From Stanieria sp. NIES-3757 (lineage in GTDB: Bacteria; Cyanobacteriota; Cyanobacteriia; Cyanobacteriales; Xenococcaceae), in NCBI GenBank assembly GCA_002355455.1, contig AP017375.1:2232001-2296000 (forward strand): DNA of 64,000 bases. Reading direction: 5' to 3'. The position numbers and the translations under genes are program-made. How positions within the stretch are numbered: position 1 is the first letter of the stretch; the number at the start of each line of letters is the position of its first letter. Below, one piece after another: positions 34,993 through 44,209 of this stretch. Under the pieces are notes generated by a model. The model did no database searches. It was given only the letters and a program-made list of their open reading frames with translations, and had not been told where the DNA came from.

Positions 34993-35124
34993 TTAATCTT
35001 CATGATCCTCAAAAGGATCGCTTAACTCTGCTGAAGGTGGGCCAAAAGCAGTATAAATAGAAAAACCAGTAATGATCACTAGGATTGCACCAATACTGAT
35101 GCTAAGAACTATTGCGGGTTCCAT
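34993..35124 (-). CDS. psbN: photosystem II assembly protein PsbN
   Basis: 43 residues, too short for most ORF screens: MEPAIVLSISIGAILVII at the N-terminus, one transmembrane helix, and the conserved tail FGPPSAELSDPFEDHED. PsbN is a thylakoid protein needed for assembly and repair of photosystem II rather than a stable subunit. It is divergent from psbH, 83 bp apart, the arrangement conserved in cyanobacteria and, on opposite strands, in chloroplasts. Confidence 0.95.
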   Translation of the reverse strand: MEPAIVLSISIGAILVIITGFSIYTAFGPPSAELSDPFEDHED

Positions 35125-35207
35125 AAGCTAGATAAATTATGATAACTCTTCCTTTATAATATTACAGAAGATTACAAAAATTATCTAAGACATACTACTG
35201 GTGAACT

Positions 35208-35411
35208 ATGGCACAACGTACTCGTTTGGGAGATATTCTCAAACCTTTAAACTCAGAATATGGTAAAGTTGCTCCCGGTTGGGGTACAACTCCTTTAATG
35301 GGAGTTTTTATGCTCTTATTTTTCGTTTTTCTTTTAATTATTTTGCAACTTTATAACTCTTCATTATTATTAGAAGGAATAGATGTAGATTGGACAAGTT
35401 TAGGTAGATAA
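35208..35411 (+). CDS. psbH: photosystem II reaction centre protein H
   Basis: 67 residues, the usual cyanobacterial length. The N-terminus [19 protein letters not shown] is stromal, the [32 protein letters not shown] segment (in pieces) is the single helix, and VDWTSLGR is lumenal. PsbH stabilises CP47 and bicarbonate/QB-site function. A classical terminator follows 36 bp after the stop. Confidence 0.97.
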   Translation: MAQRTRLGDILKPLNSEYGKVAPGWGTTPLMGVFMLLFFVFLLIILQLYNSSLLLEGIDVDWTSLGR

Positions 35412-35446
35412 TTCCAATTAAACTAATCCATGAACAAACAAGTAAT

Positions 35447-35469
35447 CCCCGTAATTCGGGGTTTTTTTT
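35447..35469 (+). terminator. Rho-independent terminator after psbH
   Basis: CCCCG-TAATT-CGGGG forms a five-pair stem (extended by flanking A-T pairing) followed directly by eight T. Confidence 0.9.
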
Positions 35470-35643
35470 CGAGGCGAGGACTCTGTCGGTCTACGGCAGA
35501 GCAAGGCGTACAAGCAAAGGGTCGTCGCCTGGAGTCTCCCTAGACGTTTATGAACCCCGACTCAGAGGCAACCTCCAAGGACACCCTTTTGCCTGGTTGC
35601 ATTTCCTCATCATAAAAATTGAAGCGTACAAGAGGCAATTATT

Positions 35644-35919
35644 ATGAATATTTTTGGCATTGGTTTACCAGAAATGGCTTTAATTTTAGTGGTAGCTTTG
35701 TTAGTTTTTGGCCCAAAAAAATTACCAGAAATTGGTCGCAGTCTCGGTAAAGCAATTCGTGGCTTTCAGGATGCCTCCAAAGAATTTGAAAATGAATTTA
35801 AGCGAGAAGCTCAACAAATAGAAGATTCCGTTAAAATGAGTGCCAAACTAGAGGGTAGTAACAAAACGGAAATACCGGTAGAACGCGAAGCTGACAAATC
35901 TTCTAGTGAATCTGAATAA
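35644..35919 (+). CDS. tatA: twin-arginine translocase subunit TatA
   Basis: 91 residues. MNIFGIGLPEMALILVVALLVFGPKKLPEIGRSLGKAIRGFQDA in pieces is the TatA/B/E signature: short transmembrane helix, FGPKKLPE hinge, amphipathic helix, then a charged tail. The hinge and short length favour TatA over TatB. It forms the pore for folded proteins such as the Rieske protein and lumenal enzymes. The 170 bases between the psbH terminator and this gene contain GC-richer repeat-like DNA. Confidence 0.92.
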   Translation: MNIFGIGLPEMALILVVALLVFGPKKLPEIGRSLGKAIRGFQDASKEFENEFKREAQQIEDSVKMSAKLEGSNKTEIPVEREADKSSSESE

Positions 35920-36228
35920 AATAAATTTCTAAAAAAGTATTGGTTTAAATTACTAAAATAATTTTTTGATTTCTTTGATTCTTTTGCTTAAAAATTACAG
36001 ACAAAAGTGCAATTTTACATTGAACTTAGTTTAATTTGAGTAACAATACAACTACGACCTCGGCTCTGCTAAATAATAAAGCGATCGCCGAGTTTTTAAC
36101 ATTTTTAAATTAATCACCATATTTAAACTCTGAGGTTTTAGAAGCTAAAATTTTTTGAGTAAAGTCTCAAAGCAATCATCCTAAAACAAACTAAGTTTAG
36201 TGAAACAATTAACTATTAACTGGGTCAC
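35920..36228. other. intergenic region between tatA and a convergent regulator
   Basis: About 309 AT-rich bases with one HIP1 site near 36081. No gene, RNA or clear terminator was seen. Confidence 0.4.
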
Positions 36229-36927
36229 TTATGCCCCTACTTCAAATTTATAGCCAACTCCTCTTACTGTTTGAATAAAACAAGGTTCAGAAAGATCTAG
36301 TTCGATTTTTTTACGAATTTGACCAATATGAACATCAACAACTCTTTGATCTCCGACATATTCATAATCCCAGACATTCTGAATTAGTTCTTCTCTTCGC
36401 CAGACTCGACCAGGACGACTAGCTAAAAAGTGAAGTAAATCAAACTCTAAGGCCGTTAAGAGAATTAAATTATCATTGATTTTTACTTCTCGGCGGACAG
36501 GATCGATCGAAAGATTGTTGTAAACTATGGGTTGTTTCTCTGAAGTCGTGACCGTACGCTGACGTTTGAGAATTGCTTTAACTCGATATTCCAACTCTTG
36601 TAAATCAAAAGGTTTAGTTAAATAATCATCTGCACCTTTGAGAAAACCTTCTTTTTTATCCGACGCATCAGCACGACTAGTCAGCATCAGAATAAAAACA
36701 TCTGTTCTTCCCTGCATATCTTCACAGAGATTGTAGCCCAAGGCATCAGGTAAGTTAACATCCAAAATAACTAAATCTGGATTAAACTGCTCAAACATTT
36801 TCAAGGCTGATTGTCCATCATCAGCAGATTCAACCTGATAGTTTTTCTGAGTAAGAAAACGTATTATTAAGTTACGGATTGCAGGATCGTCGTCTACAAC
36901 AAGAATTTTGGCAGAGCCCATATTCAT
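36229..36927 (-). CDS. OmpR/PhoB-type response regulator
   Basis: 232 residues. The receiver shows VVDDDPAIRN, acceptor Asp56 in LVILDVNLPDALGYNLC, LTSRADASDKKEGFLKGADDYLTKPF in pieces. The winged helix (about 130-230) has LTALEFDLLHFLASRPGRVWRREEL, VWDYEYVGDQRVVDVHIGQIRKK and a VRGVGYKFE ending. It is a DNA-binding regulator whose kinase is not nearby. RpaA and RpaB were considered but the receiver does not match either closely, so no symbol is given. Confidence 0.9.
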   Translation of the reverse strand: MNMGSAKILVVDDDPAIRNLIIRFLTQKNYQVESADDGQSALKMFEQFNPDLVILDVNLPDALGYNLCEDMQGRTDVFILMLTSRADASDKKEGFLKGADDYLTKPFDLQELEYRVKAILKRQRTVTTSEKQPIVYNNLSIDPVRREVKINDNLILLTALEFDLLHFLASRPGRVWRREELIQNVWDYEYVGDQRVVDVHIGQIRKKIELDLSEPCFIQTVRGVGYKFEVGA

Positions 36928-37297
36928 AATTTTAAGACAGTAAAAAACTAAAGATTTAGTGAAGCCATACAGATCGGCTTTATTATAAATTTAAAAATTA
37001 GCCTTTTAGATAATTATCAACCTAGAAGTTGAGAATGCCAACAACGTAAATCACTGATTCTTTAGTTAAAATTGTTTCTATGTAGTTATTAGTACGATTT
37101 TAGCTGTATGATCGGTTTAAATTTTAAATATTTAAGTTAAAAATTTTTCAGTAAATTCACTTAAAAAAAAATTTTATTAATTAAAAAAATAATAATTGCA
37201 ATTACTTAAAACAGAAACAAAAAGCCAGCAAAATAATTAAAATTTAATCAGGTGCAATCTGAGAGAATGCACCCTCCATCTAAAATTTAAGCAACAT
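36928..37297. other. AT-rich intergenic region between regulator and carA
   Basis: 370 bases, extremely AT-rich in the middle (near 37140-37210). No gene or RNA seen. It contains the promoter of the regulator (minus) and the 3' end region of carA (minus). Confidence 0.4.
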
Positions 37298-38431
37298 CTA
37301 ATTTCTCATCAACTTGACAAACTCCTCAAACAAATAATCTGCATCATGAGGACCTGGACTCGCTTCGGGATGATATTGTACTGAAAAGAAAGGTAAAGAT
37401 TTATGTTTTAATCCTGCTATAGTTTGGTCATTAAGATTTAAATGAGTAATTTCCACTTCTGGATTAAGTGATTCGGCAGCAAGAGCAAAACCATGATTTT
37501 GACTAGTAATTTCTACCTGCTGTTTAAGCCCTGCCGGTTGATTTAATCCTCGATGACCAAATTTAAGTTTGAATGTTTCTGCTCCTAGAGACAAACCGAG
37601 AATTTGATGTCCCATACAAATTCCAAAGGTAGGTAATTTTGCTTTTAATAACTGTTTAGTAGTTTCAATTCCTTCAAGATTAGCAGCAGGATCTCCTGGT
37701 CCATTGGAGAGAAATATACCATCAGGATTGTAAGCAAGAATTTCTTCTGGTGGAGTATCAGCAGGAACTACAATAACTTTACATCCATAGCTAGCCAAAC
37801 GGCGCAAAATATTGCGTTTAATCCCAAAATCAATGGCAACTACGGTTAGAAGTTTTTGGTCTGACTCAGTGCTTGCTGGACTAAATTCCCAGTGAGGAGT
37901 GGTTGAGTCCGACCATTCATATACTTGTTTAGTAGTAACGTCTTTAACTAAGTTTAAACCAGCCATACTGGGTGCTTGTTCGACTCGACGCAATAGCTTT
38001 TCAGGATCGAGAATCTCTGTTGAAATGCCACCATTCATTGCGCCAACAGAACGAAGCTTACGAGTTAAAGCACGAGTATCAATCCCATAAATACCAGGTA
38101 TGTTATGTTTGATTAGGTAATCTGGTAGAGATTGGGTAGAACGCCAATTACTAGGGCGGTAAGTTATATTACGAGCGATCGCTCCTTTGACTTGGGGATA
38201 ATTTGATTCTTCATCTTCTGGATTAACTCCAGTATTTCCTAATTCGGGATAAGTAAATGTAACGATTTGACCACAATAACTTGGATCTGTCAGGACTTCT
38301 TGATAGCCAGTCATTCCAGTGTTAAAAACAACTTCACCTACTGTAGTTCCTTTGGCACCAAACGACCAACCATGATAATAACTACCGTCAGCTAGTACAA
38401 GTAGGGCAGGGGGAGCATCGGCTCTAGGCAT
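37298..38431 (-). CDS. carA: carbamoyl-phosphate synthase small subunit
   Basis: 377 residues. The N-terminal small-subunit domain includes [45 protein letters not shown] in overlapping pieces. The class I glutamine amidotransferase domain has the nucleophile Cys in [15 protein letters not shown] and the His-Glu pair in [18 protein letters not shown]. It supplies ammonia from glutamine for carbamoyl phosphate in arginine and pyrimidine synthesis; carB is not adjacent. It is the only complete pyrimidine gene in the window, as pyrC at 54230 is dead. Confidence 0.97.
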   Translation of the reverse strand: MPRADAPPALLVLADGSYYHGWSFGAKGTTVGEVVFNTGMTGYQEVLTDPSYCGQIVTFTYPELGNTGVNPEDEESNYPQVKGAIARNITYRPSNWRSTQSLPDYLIKHNIPGIYGIDTRALTRKLRSVGAMNGGISTEILDPEKLLRRVEQAPSMAGLNLVKDVTTKQVYEWSDSTTPHWEFSPASTESDQKLLTVVAIDFGIKRNILRRLASYGCKVIVVPADTPPEEILAYNPDGIFLSNGPGDPAANLEGIETTKQLLKAKLPTFGICMGHQILGLSLGAETFKLKFGHRGLNQPAGLKQQVEITSQNHGFALAAESLNPEVEITHLNLNDQTIAGLKHKSLPFFSVQYHPEASPGPHDADYLFEEFVKLMRN

Positions 38432-38662
38432 ATCGGTACTATTAATATTTTGCTTTTTTCCAAAAAATACTTTATCAGTTATTTACTCAAGGCTAGAAAC
38501 TATTCCAGAAAAAATAAGCTTCCAAGCGATCGCCTAAGCCGATTAAATATAATTTGCCTTTCTTTTATTTTTGTTGTAGTTATTGTTACGATTAGAGGTT
38601 TGGCAAGATACACTATAAGATGATCTTAATCCTAAAGAGTTAAACGGATCCGTTGAGGTAGT

Positions 38663-39601
38663 ATGAGTCCGAAAAAATTGACGAAAGAAGATAAACAAGA
38701 AATTTTAAATTTATACCGCCATTCGGAAGCGACAACCTCAACTTTAGCTACCCGTTATGGTGTTAGTAGTTCAACTATTAGCCGTTTTCTCAAAAATAAT
38801 CTTTCTGCTACCGAGTATGAAGATTTAATTCAACAAAAACGTTTGGCTCGCACTCCCGGCAAAACTGATTTTCTTCAAGAGCAAATTCTAATCGAGCCAA
38901 CTGTAGAAATACCAACTCAGACTCAAAAAACTTTACCTATTGTTGATAGTTCTGAAACAATTGAGGTGGAAAACGCACCGACTGAAATTTCAGCTACTGT
39001 TGAGAAAACCGATTTCTCAATTGCTCCGCCAAAAGAGTTCGATCATCTGGAAGTAGAAAAATTGGCTGCACCGATCAATGAGAGCGATCGCGTATCTGAC
39101 CTCGAAAAAGAAATTGATGATGCAAACATAATCGCTTTAGGTGAAATATTCGGAGATGATATTACCGATCTTGACGACTTAGAAGATGATGAGGATGACT
39201 TAGAAGATGATGAAGATGATTGGGAAACAGAAACGGAAACAGAAAGACAAATAAGCTATCTTTATGCTAATTCTGGAACAGCTAAGATTAAAATCTTGCC
39301 TTTGTCAGCAGCTTCTTTTCCTAAAATTTGTTACATTGTAGTTGATCGCTCCGCAGAATTAATTGCTAGACCTCTAGAGAATTTTGCAGATTTGGGGAAA
39401 ATTCCCAAAGAAGAATTTCAACAACAAACTTTACCTATATTTGATAACCATCGTGTGGCAAGACGGTTTTCTCATCGTAGAGAACGTGTCATTAAAGTTC
39501 CTGATGGTCGAATGTTACAAAAAACTTCTCATTATTTGCAAGCTAAAGGGATTACTAGACTACTAATAGATGGGCAAATTTATTCATTATCAACTACCTA
39601 A
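38663..39601 (+). CDS. helix-turn-helix protein with acidic middle region
   Basis: 312 residues. The N-terminus (about 8-60) is a resolvase/transposase-like helix-turn-helix: KQEILNLYRHSEATTSTLATRYGVSSSTISRFLKNNLS in pieces. A disordered stretch follows, then a very acidic run (about 165-195, LDDLEDDEDDLEDDEDDWE). A C-terminal domain (200-312) has ARPLENFADLGKIPKEEFQQQTLPIFDNHRVARRF in pieces and ends near LLIDGQIYSL. It is a conserved cyanobacterial architecture, likely DNA-binding and possibly nucleoid-associated, but the function is unknown. It is divergent from carA. Confidence 0.7.
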   Translation: MSPKKLTKEDKQEILNLYRHSEATTSTLATRYGVSSSTISRFLKNNLSATEYEDLIQQKRLARTPGKTDFLQEQILIEPTVEIPTQTQKTLPIVDSSETIEVENAPTEISATVEKTDFSIAPPKEFDHLEVEKLAAPINESDRVSDLEKEIDDANIIALGEIFGDDITDLDDLEDDEDDLEDDEDDWETETETERQISYLYANSGTAKIKILPLSAASFPKICYIVVDRSAELIARPLENFADLGKIPKEEFQQQTLPIFDNHRVARRFSHRRERVIKVPDGRMLQKTSHYLQAKGITRLLIDGQIYSLSTT

Positions 39602-39746
39602 ATCAAAGCAAATATTACAAATAAGAAATGACATTGTTACATAATAAGAAATCTCCTAGGCAATAATATTTTTTTGCCTTTAAGCTAGAACTAAAGATGA
39701 AGATTCAATAAATTAAAAATCTTTCCACGTTCTAGTTTTTTTATTT

Positions 39747-40613
39747 ATGAAAGTCAGTCATTTTCTCAGACTCTACGAGCAAGGATATCGGGATTTTCCT
39801 GGAATCGATCTTAGTGGACAAGATTTGAGTGGAGTGATGCTGATCTCTGTTGATTTAACAGGGGCAAATTTAAGGGGAGTTAATTTTAGCAAAGCTTTTT
39901 TAACTAAGTCTAATCTTAGTCAAGCTAGTTTAAATTGGGCAAATTTAAGTTGCGCTAAAATTAGTGAGGCACAGTTTAATCAAACAGATTTAACTAAAGC
40001 TGATTTAAGTGGTGCATTTATGGTTAAATCTCAATTAATTCAAGCTCAATTAAGCGGTGCTAATCTTTCTTATACTAATTTAAGAGCAGCTAATTTAAGT
40101 AATGCTAATCTCTGTGGAGCTAAACTTCAAAAAATTAACTTGAGACAGGCAAATTTAAACGGAGTAAATTTTAATTGGGCAAATTTGTATGAAGGTAGAT
40201 TAACTGGAGCTAAGTTCGATCAAACTTTATTTAATGAAGTTAATTTAAGCCAAACTTTTTTGAAAGAAGTAGATTTGAGTGGAATTAATTTAGAAGGAAT
40301 TAATTTAAGTAGAGCTAAATTAAACGGTTCAAATTTAGCAGGGGCAAATTTAACTAAAGCTAATTTAGAAGATGCTCGTTTACTGAAAGTTAATTTACAA
40401 GGAGCAAATTTGACTGGAGCAAAGCTATCTAGAGCTAATTTAGCCGAAGCTAATTTAGCCGAAGCTAATTTGACTAAAGCAGATTTAAGTTTTGCTAATC
40501 TTCAAGAAGCAATCTTAACGAATACTAAGCTTCAAGGAGCATCAATTTCAGAGGCAATTTTCTCTGCTTCTGTGAATCTTTCTACTTCTTGTTATTGGGA
40601 AACAGCGAGTTAA
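39747..40613 (+). CDS. pentapeptide-repeat protein
   Basis: 288 residues, nearly all A(D/N)LXX pentapeptides from about residue 18 onward (for example LSGANLSYTNLRAANLSNANLCGAKL). These form a right-handed quadrilateral beta helix. There is no signal peptide or membrane segment. The first 17 residues (MKVSHFLRLYEQGYRDF) form a short cap found in related cyanobacterial proteins. Some pentapeptide proteins mimic DNA and bind gyrase, but nothing here shows that role. cutA starts six bases after its stop codon, so the two are likely co-transcribed. Confidence 0.9.
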   Translation: MKVSHFLRLYEQGYRDFPGIDLSGQDLSGVMLISVDLTGANLRGVNFSKAFLTKSNLSQASLNWANLSCAKISEAQFNQTDLTKADLSGAFMVKSQLIQAQLSGANLSYTNLRAANLSNANLCGAKLQKINLRQANLNGVNFNWANLYEGRLTGAKFDQTLFNEVNLSQTFLKEVDLSGINLEGINLSRAKLNGSNLAGANLTKANLEDARLLKVNLQGANLTGAKLSRANLAEANLAEANLTKADLSFANLQEAILTNTKLQGASISEAIFSASVNLSTSCYWETAS

Positions 40614-40618
40614 TTAAT

Positions 40619-40945
40619 ATGACAGTTAATTCGATTCAATATTGTGTGGTTTTAGTTACTGCTGGTTCTGAAGCACAAGCTCAAGAAATTGCTCAAGTTT
40701 TACTATCTGAAAAGTTAGCAGCTTGTGTAAATATTTTTCCTGTTAATTCTCTGTATATTTGGCAAGGAGAGCTTAATCAAGACCAAGAATGGCAATTATT
40801 GATTAAAACTAACGTCAATCAATTTGACTTGTTAGCACAAAAAATTAAAACACTTCATTCTTACGAAGTACCTGAAATAATCGCTTTACCTATTATTAAT
40901 GGTTTACAATCTTATCTAAATTGGATTGATAGTAATCTTAGTTAA
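40619..40945 (+). CDS. cutA: divalent-cation tolerance protein CutA
   Basis: 108 residues from ATG 40619. An upstream in-frame start at 40589 lies inside the pentapeptide gene and is unlikely. VVLVTAGSEAQAQEIAQVLLSEKLAACVNIFPVNSLYIWQGELNQDQEWQLLIKT in pieces matches the CutA1 fold, including the conserved ACVN and W-Q-G. It forms trimers related to PII proteins. The metal-tolerance role is from E. coli and uncertain in cyanobacteria. Confidence 0.9.
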   Translation: MTVNSIQYCVVLVTAGSEAQAQEIAQVLLSEKLAACVNIFPVNSLYIWQGELNQDQEWQLLIKTNVNQFDLLAQKIKTLHSYEVPEIIALPIINGLQSYLNWIDSNLS

Positions 40946-40969
40946 AATATTGAGCTAATTATTTATTTT

Positions 40970-41359
40970 TTATTCAGCAAAGCGAATAATATCGTCATCG
41001 CCAAGATATTCGCCATTTTGAACTTCAATCATCACTAAAGGAATTACTCCTGGGTTTTCTACACGATGAGGAGTATTCATCGGCACATAAGTGGATTGTT
41101 TTTGCATCAACAGTTGTTCTTCTCCATTAAAAATTACTTTAGCTGTCCCAGACACAACAATCCAATGTTCGCTACGATGATAGTGCATCTGAGTACTAAT
41201 ATGATGTCCTGGTTTTACTTCAATCCGATTAATGCGATAACGCTCTCCTTCTTCTAAAACTATAACTTTGCCCCAAGGTGGTGTACGAGTTATTTCTGAT
41301 TCATTTTCTAATCGAGATGAAGAAGATAAGGTTTGCTCATTGTTAGCTACTTCACTCAT
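40970..41359 (-). CDS. cupin-domain protein, mannose-6-phosphate isomerase type II-like
   Basis: 129 residues. The cupin motif 1 is PGHHISTQMHYHRSEHWIVVSGTAKV (in pieces, with the His and Glu metal ligands) and motif 2 is NTPHRVENPGVIPLVMIEVQ. WGKVIVLEEGERYRINRIEV before it is typical of the C-terminal domain of bifunctional GDP-mannose pyrophosphorylase/phosphomannose isomerase. Here the domain stands alone, preceded by 28 polar residues. Probable sugar-phosphate isomerase for cell-surface polysaccharide, convergent with cutA. Confidence 0.85.
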   Translation of the reverse strand: MSEVANNEQTLSSSSRLENESEITRTPPWGKVIVLEEGERYRINRIEVKPGHHISTQMHYHRSEHWIVVSGTAKVIFNGEEQLLMQKQSTYVPMNTPHRVENPGVIPLVMIEVQNGEYLGDDDIIRFAE

Positions 41360-41433
41360 TAATTGACTCCTGTAAAAAAAGATTTTATTCCTATATTATT
41401 CCAATTTAATCCAAGGAAATTATCGTCATTCCT

Positions 41434-41805
41434 TTAGATCTGTTCTGCTTGATAAATATAAAAATTTTCTAAAAAGCCAATCGTACTAACGTGATACTCT
41501 GGCAAGGCAGAAGAAAGTGATAAGTCAGTTTGATAAATACTAAACAAAATAAAATTGTAGCGTTGAGTATTTTGAGCGACAATTTTGGCTAAATGAGGAC
41601 GAGTTGTATCAACTAAAGAGAGACAATGGCTTTGTAAAAAGTTGCCGAATTGATGAGAAACTTGAGTGCAAATTTGTTCTTTGAGATAAACGTTAAGAGT
41701 ATCGGCAGCGAATTCTTGGTAGCTAGCATGGTCAGGATTAGTAGCAACCATGATTACACCTATTCCAATTAACGTAGTACCAAAAATAAGCTTGAGGCTA
41801 TTCAT
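41434..41805 (-). CDS. DUF4359 family protein
   Basis: 123 residues with an N-terminal hydrophobic segment (about 4-22, LKLIFGTTLIGIGVIMVAT) that is either a signal peptide or an anchor. The pattern NPDHASYQEFAADTLNVYLKEQIC and FGNFLQSHCLSLV is that of DUF4359, a cyanobacterial family of unknown function. Two Cys residues flank the middle and could form a disulfide outside the cytoplasm. Confidence 0.75.
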   Translation of the reverse strand: MNSLKLIFGTTLIGIGVIMVATNPDHASYQEFAADTLNVYLKEQICTQVSHQFGNFLQSHCLSLVDTTRPHLAKIVAQNTQRYNFILFSIYQTDLSLSSALPEYHVSTIGFLENFYIYQAEQI

Positions 41806-41904
41806 CGAACTCCATTGTTAATTTTAATTTAATCAATTTATCAGCCAAATAAGATTAAATCTATCTTAATCGTTCAAAAGATGTTATAATTGCCTATGCG
41901 ATAT

Positions 41905-41978
41905 GGCGAGCGTAGCCAAGTGGTTAAGGCAGTGGATTGTGGTTCCACCATTCGCGGGTTCGAGTCCCGTCGTTCGCC
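41905..41978 (+). tRNA. tRNA-His (anticodon GTG)
   Basis: Cloverleaf: the extra G at 41905 pairs with the discriminator C, as is specific to tRNA-His. Acceptor GCGAGCG pairs with CGTTCGC (one G-U). The anticodon stem GTGGA/TCCAC encloses loop TTGTGGT with anticodon GTG at 41939-41941. The T arm has GGTTCGAGTCC. CCA is not encoded. Confidence 0.95.
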
Positions 41979-42188
41979 CTTATTTTAATGTTTGTCTAAT
42001 GAGACTTTCACCCATAAAAGGCGAAAACACAATAAGACAATCTGTTTATATCACTCTCACTAAAATCACGATTGAACCTAAGTTGCAGGAGATGCAGTTT
42101 TAACGACCATTCTCAATAGGGATGGGTTGAAAGGATCAGTATCAATTTGTCCCCGACGACAAATAATGTGTCACTGTACAAAACAACA

Positions 42189-42262
42189 TCGGGATGACTG
42201 GATTCGAACCAGCGGCCCCCGCCTCCCGAAAGCGGTGCGCTACCAAGCTGCGCTACATCCCG
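42189..42262 (-). tRNA. tRNA-Pro (anticodon CGG)
   Basis: On the minus strand, acceptor CGGGATG pairs with CATCCCG and discriminator A follows. The D stem is GCGC/GCGC. The anticodon stem CCGCT/GGCGG encloses TTCGGGA with anticodon CGG. The T arm has TGGTTCGAATCCA. CCA is not encoded. Confidence 0.95.
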
Positions 42263-42368
42263 TTAACAATGAGTAACCAATCTATGGTATCACGTCTAAT
42301 TTAGAATCAGTAATATCCTTGATAGTATAAATAAAAGTTCTAATTTACTATTTAGGGAGCAATTGGGA

Positions 42369-43238
42369 GTGACTGTAAAACCAGATTGGTTGCGAGTTAA
42401 AGCACCACAATGGCAGCGTGTTGGTAGCGTTAAAGAAATTTTAAGAGATTTAGAACTAAATACAGTTTGCGAAGAAGCCTCTTGTCCTAATATTGGTGAA
42501 TGTTTTAACGCAGGAACAGCCACTTTTTTAATTATGGGTCCTGCTTGCACTCGTGCATGTCCCTACTGTGATATAGATTTTGAGAAAAAACCCCAAGCTC
42601 TCGATCCGACTGAACCCTGGCGATTAGCTGAAGCTGTTCGTCGTCTTCGATTGAATCATGTGGTAGTTACTTCGGTTAATCGAGATGACTTGTCTGATGG
42701 TGGTGCTGATCAATTTGTCCGTTGTATAGCAGAAGTACGTCAAGTTTCACCCCAGACAACGATAGAAGTACTAATTCCAGATCTGTGTGGCAATTGGGAT
42801 GCTCTCGAAATAATTATTCAAGCTCGACCTGAAGTTCTTAATCACAATACGGAAACAGTTCCTAGATTGTATCGTCGTACCCGTCCTCAAGGAGATTATC
42901 AGCGATCGCTAGAGTTATTAAGACGATCGCGCGAACTTGCTCCTTGGCTTTATACTAAGTCTGGCATTATGGTAGGTTTGGGAGAAACTGATGCTGAAGT
43001 AAAAGCAGTAATGGAAGATTTACGTCAAGTCGATTGTGATATTTTGACGATTGGGCAGTATCTTCAACCTACACAAAAGCATTTGGGAGTACAAGAATTT
43101 ATTACTCCTGAGCAATTCCAAGCTTGGCAAGAGTTTGGAGAGTCGCTTGGTTTTTTACAAGTGGTTTCTAGTCCTTTAACTCGTAGTTCCTATCATGCTG
43201 AACAGGTGCAACAGTTAATGAGGCTCTATCCTCGTTAA
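42369..43238 (+). CDS. lipA: lipoyl synthase
   Basis: 289 residues from GTG 42369, chosen because AGGGAG lies nine bases upstream; TTG at 42363 is a close alternative. It inserts two sulfur atoms into octanoyl-protein by radical SAM chemistry. The auxiliary-cluster cysteines are in [13 protein letters not shown], the radical-SAM CX3CX2C is CTRACPYC, and TRSSYHAE near the end supplies the conserved Ser ligand. PRPQ-type [15 protein letters not shown] is also present. No lipB neighbour is seen. It lies just after the tRNA-Pro locus and is monocistronic. Confidence 0.96.
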   Translation: MTVKPDWLRVKAPQWQRVGSVKEILRDLELNTVCEEASCPNIGECFNAGTATFLIMGPACTRACPYCDIDFEKKPQALDPTEPWRLAEAVRRLRLNHVVVTSVNRDDLSDGGADQFVRCIAEVRQVSPQTTIEVLIPDLCGNWDALEIIIQARPEVLNHNTETVPRLYRRTRPQGDYQRSLELLRRSRELAPWLYTKSGIMVGLGETDAEVKAVMEDLRQVDCDILTIGQYLQPTQKHLGVQEFITPEQFQAWQEFGESLGFLQVVSSPLTRSSYHAEQVQQLMRLYPR

Positions 43239-43311
43239 TGAGGCTAATTTGTCTTAAGTCATTAAAACAAGTTAAATTCCTAAGTAAGTAGGAAAAAAAG
43301 AAACAAAGCTC

Positions 43312-44172
43312 ATGACCAAGAACCTTCAACAGCAAATTCAAGAATTTTATGATGCTTCCAGTGGTTTGTGGGAAGAAATTTGGGGCGAACATATGCATCA
43401 TGGTTACTATGGTCGAGCAGGTAACTATAAAATGGATCGTCGTCAGGCACAAATCGATCTGATCGAAGAATTATTGCTCTGGGCTGGTTTTAAAAATGCA
43501 GCCAACAAACCCCAAAATATTATTGATGTTGGTTGTGGAATTGGCGGAAGTACTTTATATTTAGCTCAAAAATTTGGTGCTAAGGCTACTGGAATTAGTT
43601 TATCTCCTGTACAAGTTTCTCGTGCCACAGCGAGGGCAAAATCGGCTGGTTTAGAAGAGAGGGTGCAGTTTCAAGTTGCTAATGCTTTAGAAATGCCTTT
43701 TGCCGATCATAGCTTTGATTTAGTTTGGTCGTTAGAAAGTGGTGAACATATGCCTGATAAAACTAAGTTTTTACAGGAATGTTATCGGGTACTGCAACCA
43801 GGAGGAAAGTTGATTCTGGCAACTTGGTGTCATCGCGAGACAAATTCTTTGGCTGGAGAATTAACCCCAGAAGAAATCAAACATCTTCAGGAAATTTATC
43901 GAGTCTATTGTTTACCCTACGTAATTTCTCTTTCTGAATATCGAGCGATCGCACTTGAGTGTGGTTTTCAGAATCTTCGTGCTGACGATTGGTCAATGGC
44001 AGTCGCTCCTTTTTGGGATATAGTCATTGATTCAGCCTTGACTCCTCAAGCAATTGTAGGTTTAATTCAAGCTGGTTGGCAAACTATTGAAGCAGCATTA
44101 TCTCTTAATTTAATGAGCCAAGGGTATAACAGAGGACTGATTCGCTTTGGTTTGATCTGTGCTACTAAGTAA
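43312..44172 (+). CDS. gamma-tocopherol methyltransferase-like SAM methyltransferase
   Basis: 286 residues. FYDASSGLWEEIWGEHMHHGYYG is the start typical of tocopherol and MPBQ-type methyltransferases (split here as FYDASSGLWEEIWGEH and MHHGYYG). SAM-binding motif I is IIDVGCGIGGSTLYLA, and later motifs are FDLVWSLESGEHMPDK and PGGKLILATWCHR. It is closest in character to the slr0089/VTE4 group that converts gamma- to alpha-tocopherol. It precedes an HPPD gene by 37 bp, and the same pair (slr0089-slr0090) is adjacent in Synechocystis, so this is a vitamin E operon. Starts ATG 43312. Confidence 0.88.
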   Translation: MTKNLQQQIQEFYDASSGLWEEIWGEHMHHGYYGRAGNYKMDRRQAQIDLIEELLLWAGFKNAANKPQNIIDVGCGIGGSTLYLAQKFGAKATGISLSPVQVSRATARAKSAGLEERVQFQVANALEMPFADHSFDLVWSLESGEHMPDKTKFLQECYRVLQPGGKLILATWCHRETNSLAGELTPEEIKHLQEIYRVYCLPYVISLSEYRAIALECGFQNLRADDWSMAVAPFWDIVIDSALTPQAIVGLIQAGWQTIEAALSLNLMSQGYNRGLIRFGLICATK

Positions 44173-44209
44173 ATAGTTACGTATAAATAGCTACGTTATT
44201 ATTAGTTCT

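Noticed and set aside
35470-35640. GC-richer segment after the psbH terminator as a tRNA or small RNA
   Set aside because: No cloverleaf or conserved RNA motif could be folded; it looks like dispersed repeat DNA.
39384-39566. Second frame overlapping the helix-turn-helix gene
   Set aside because: Shadow of the longer, compositionally coherent frame.
39747-40613. Periodic 15-bp repeats resembling a CRISPR or minisatellite array
   Set aside because: The periodicity comes from pentapeptide codons of a continuous protein; there are no conserved repeats with unique spacers.
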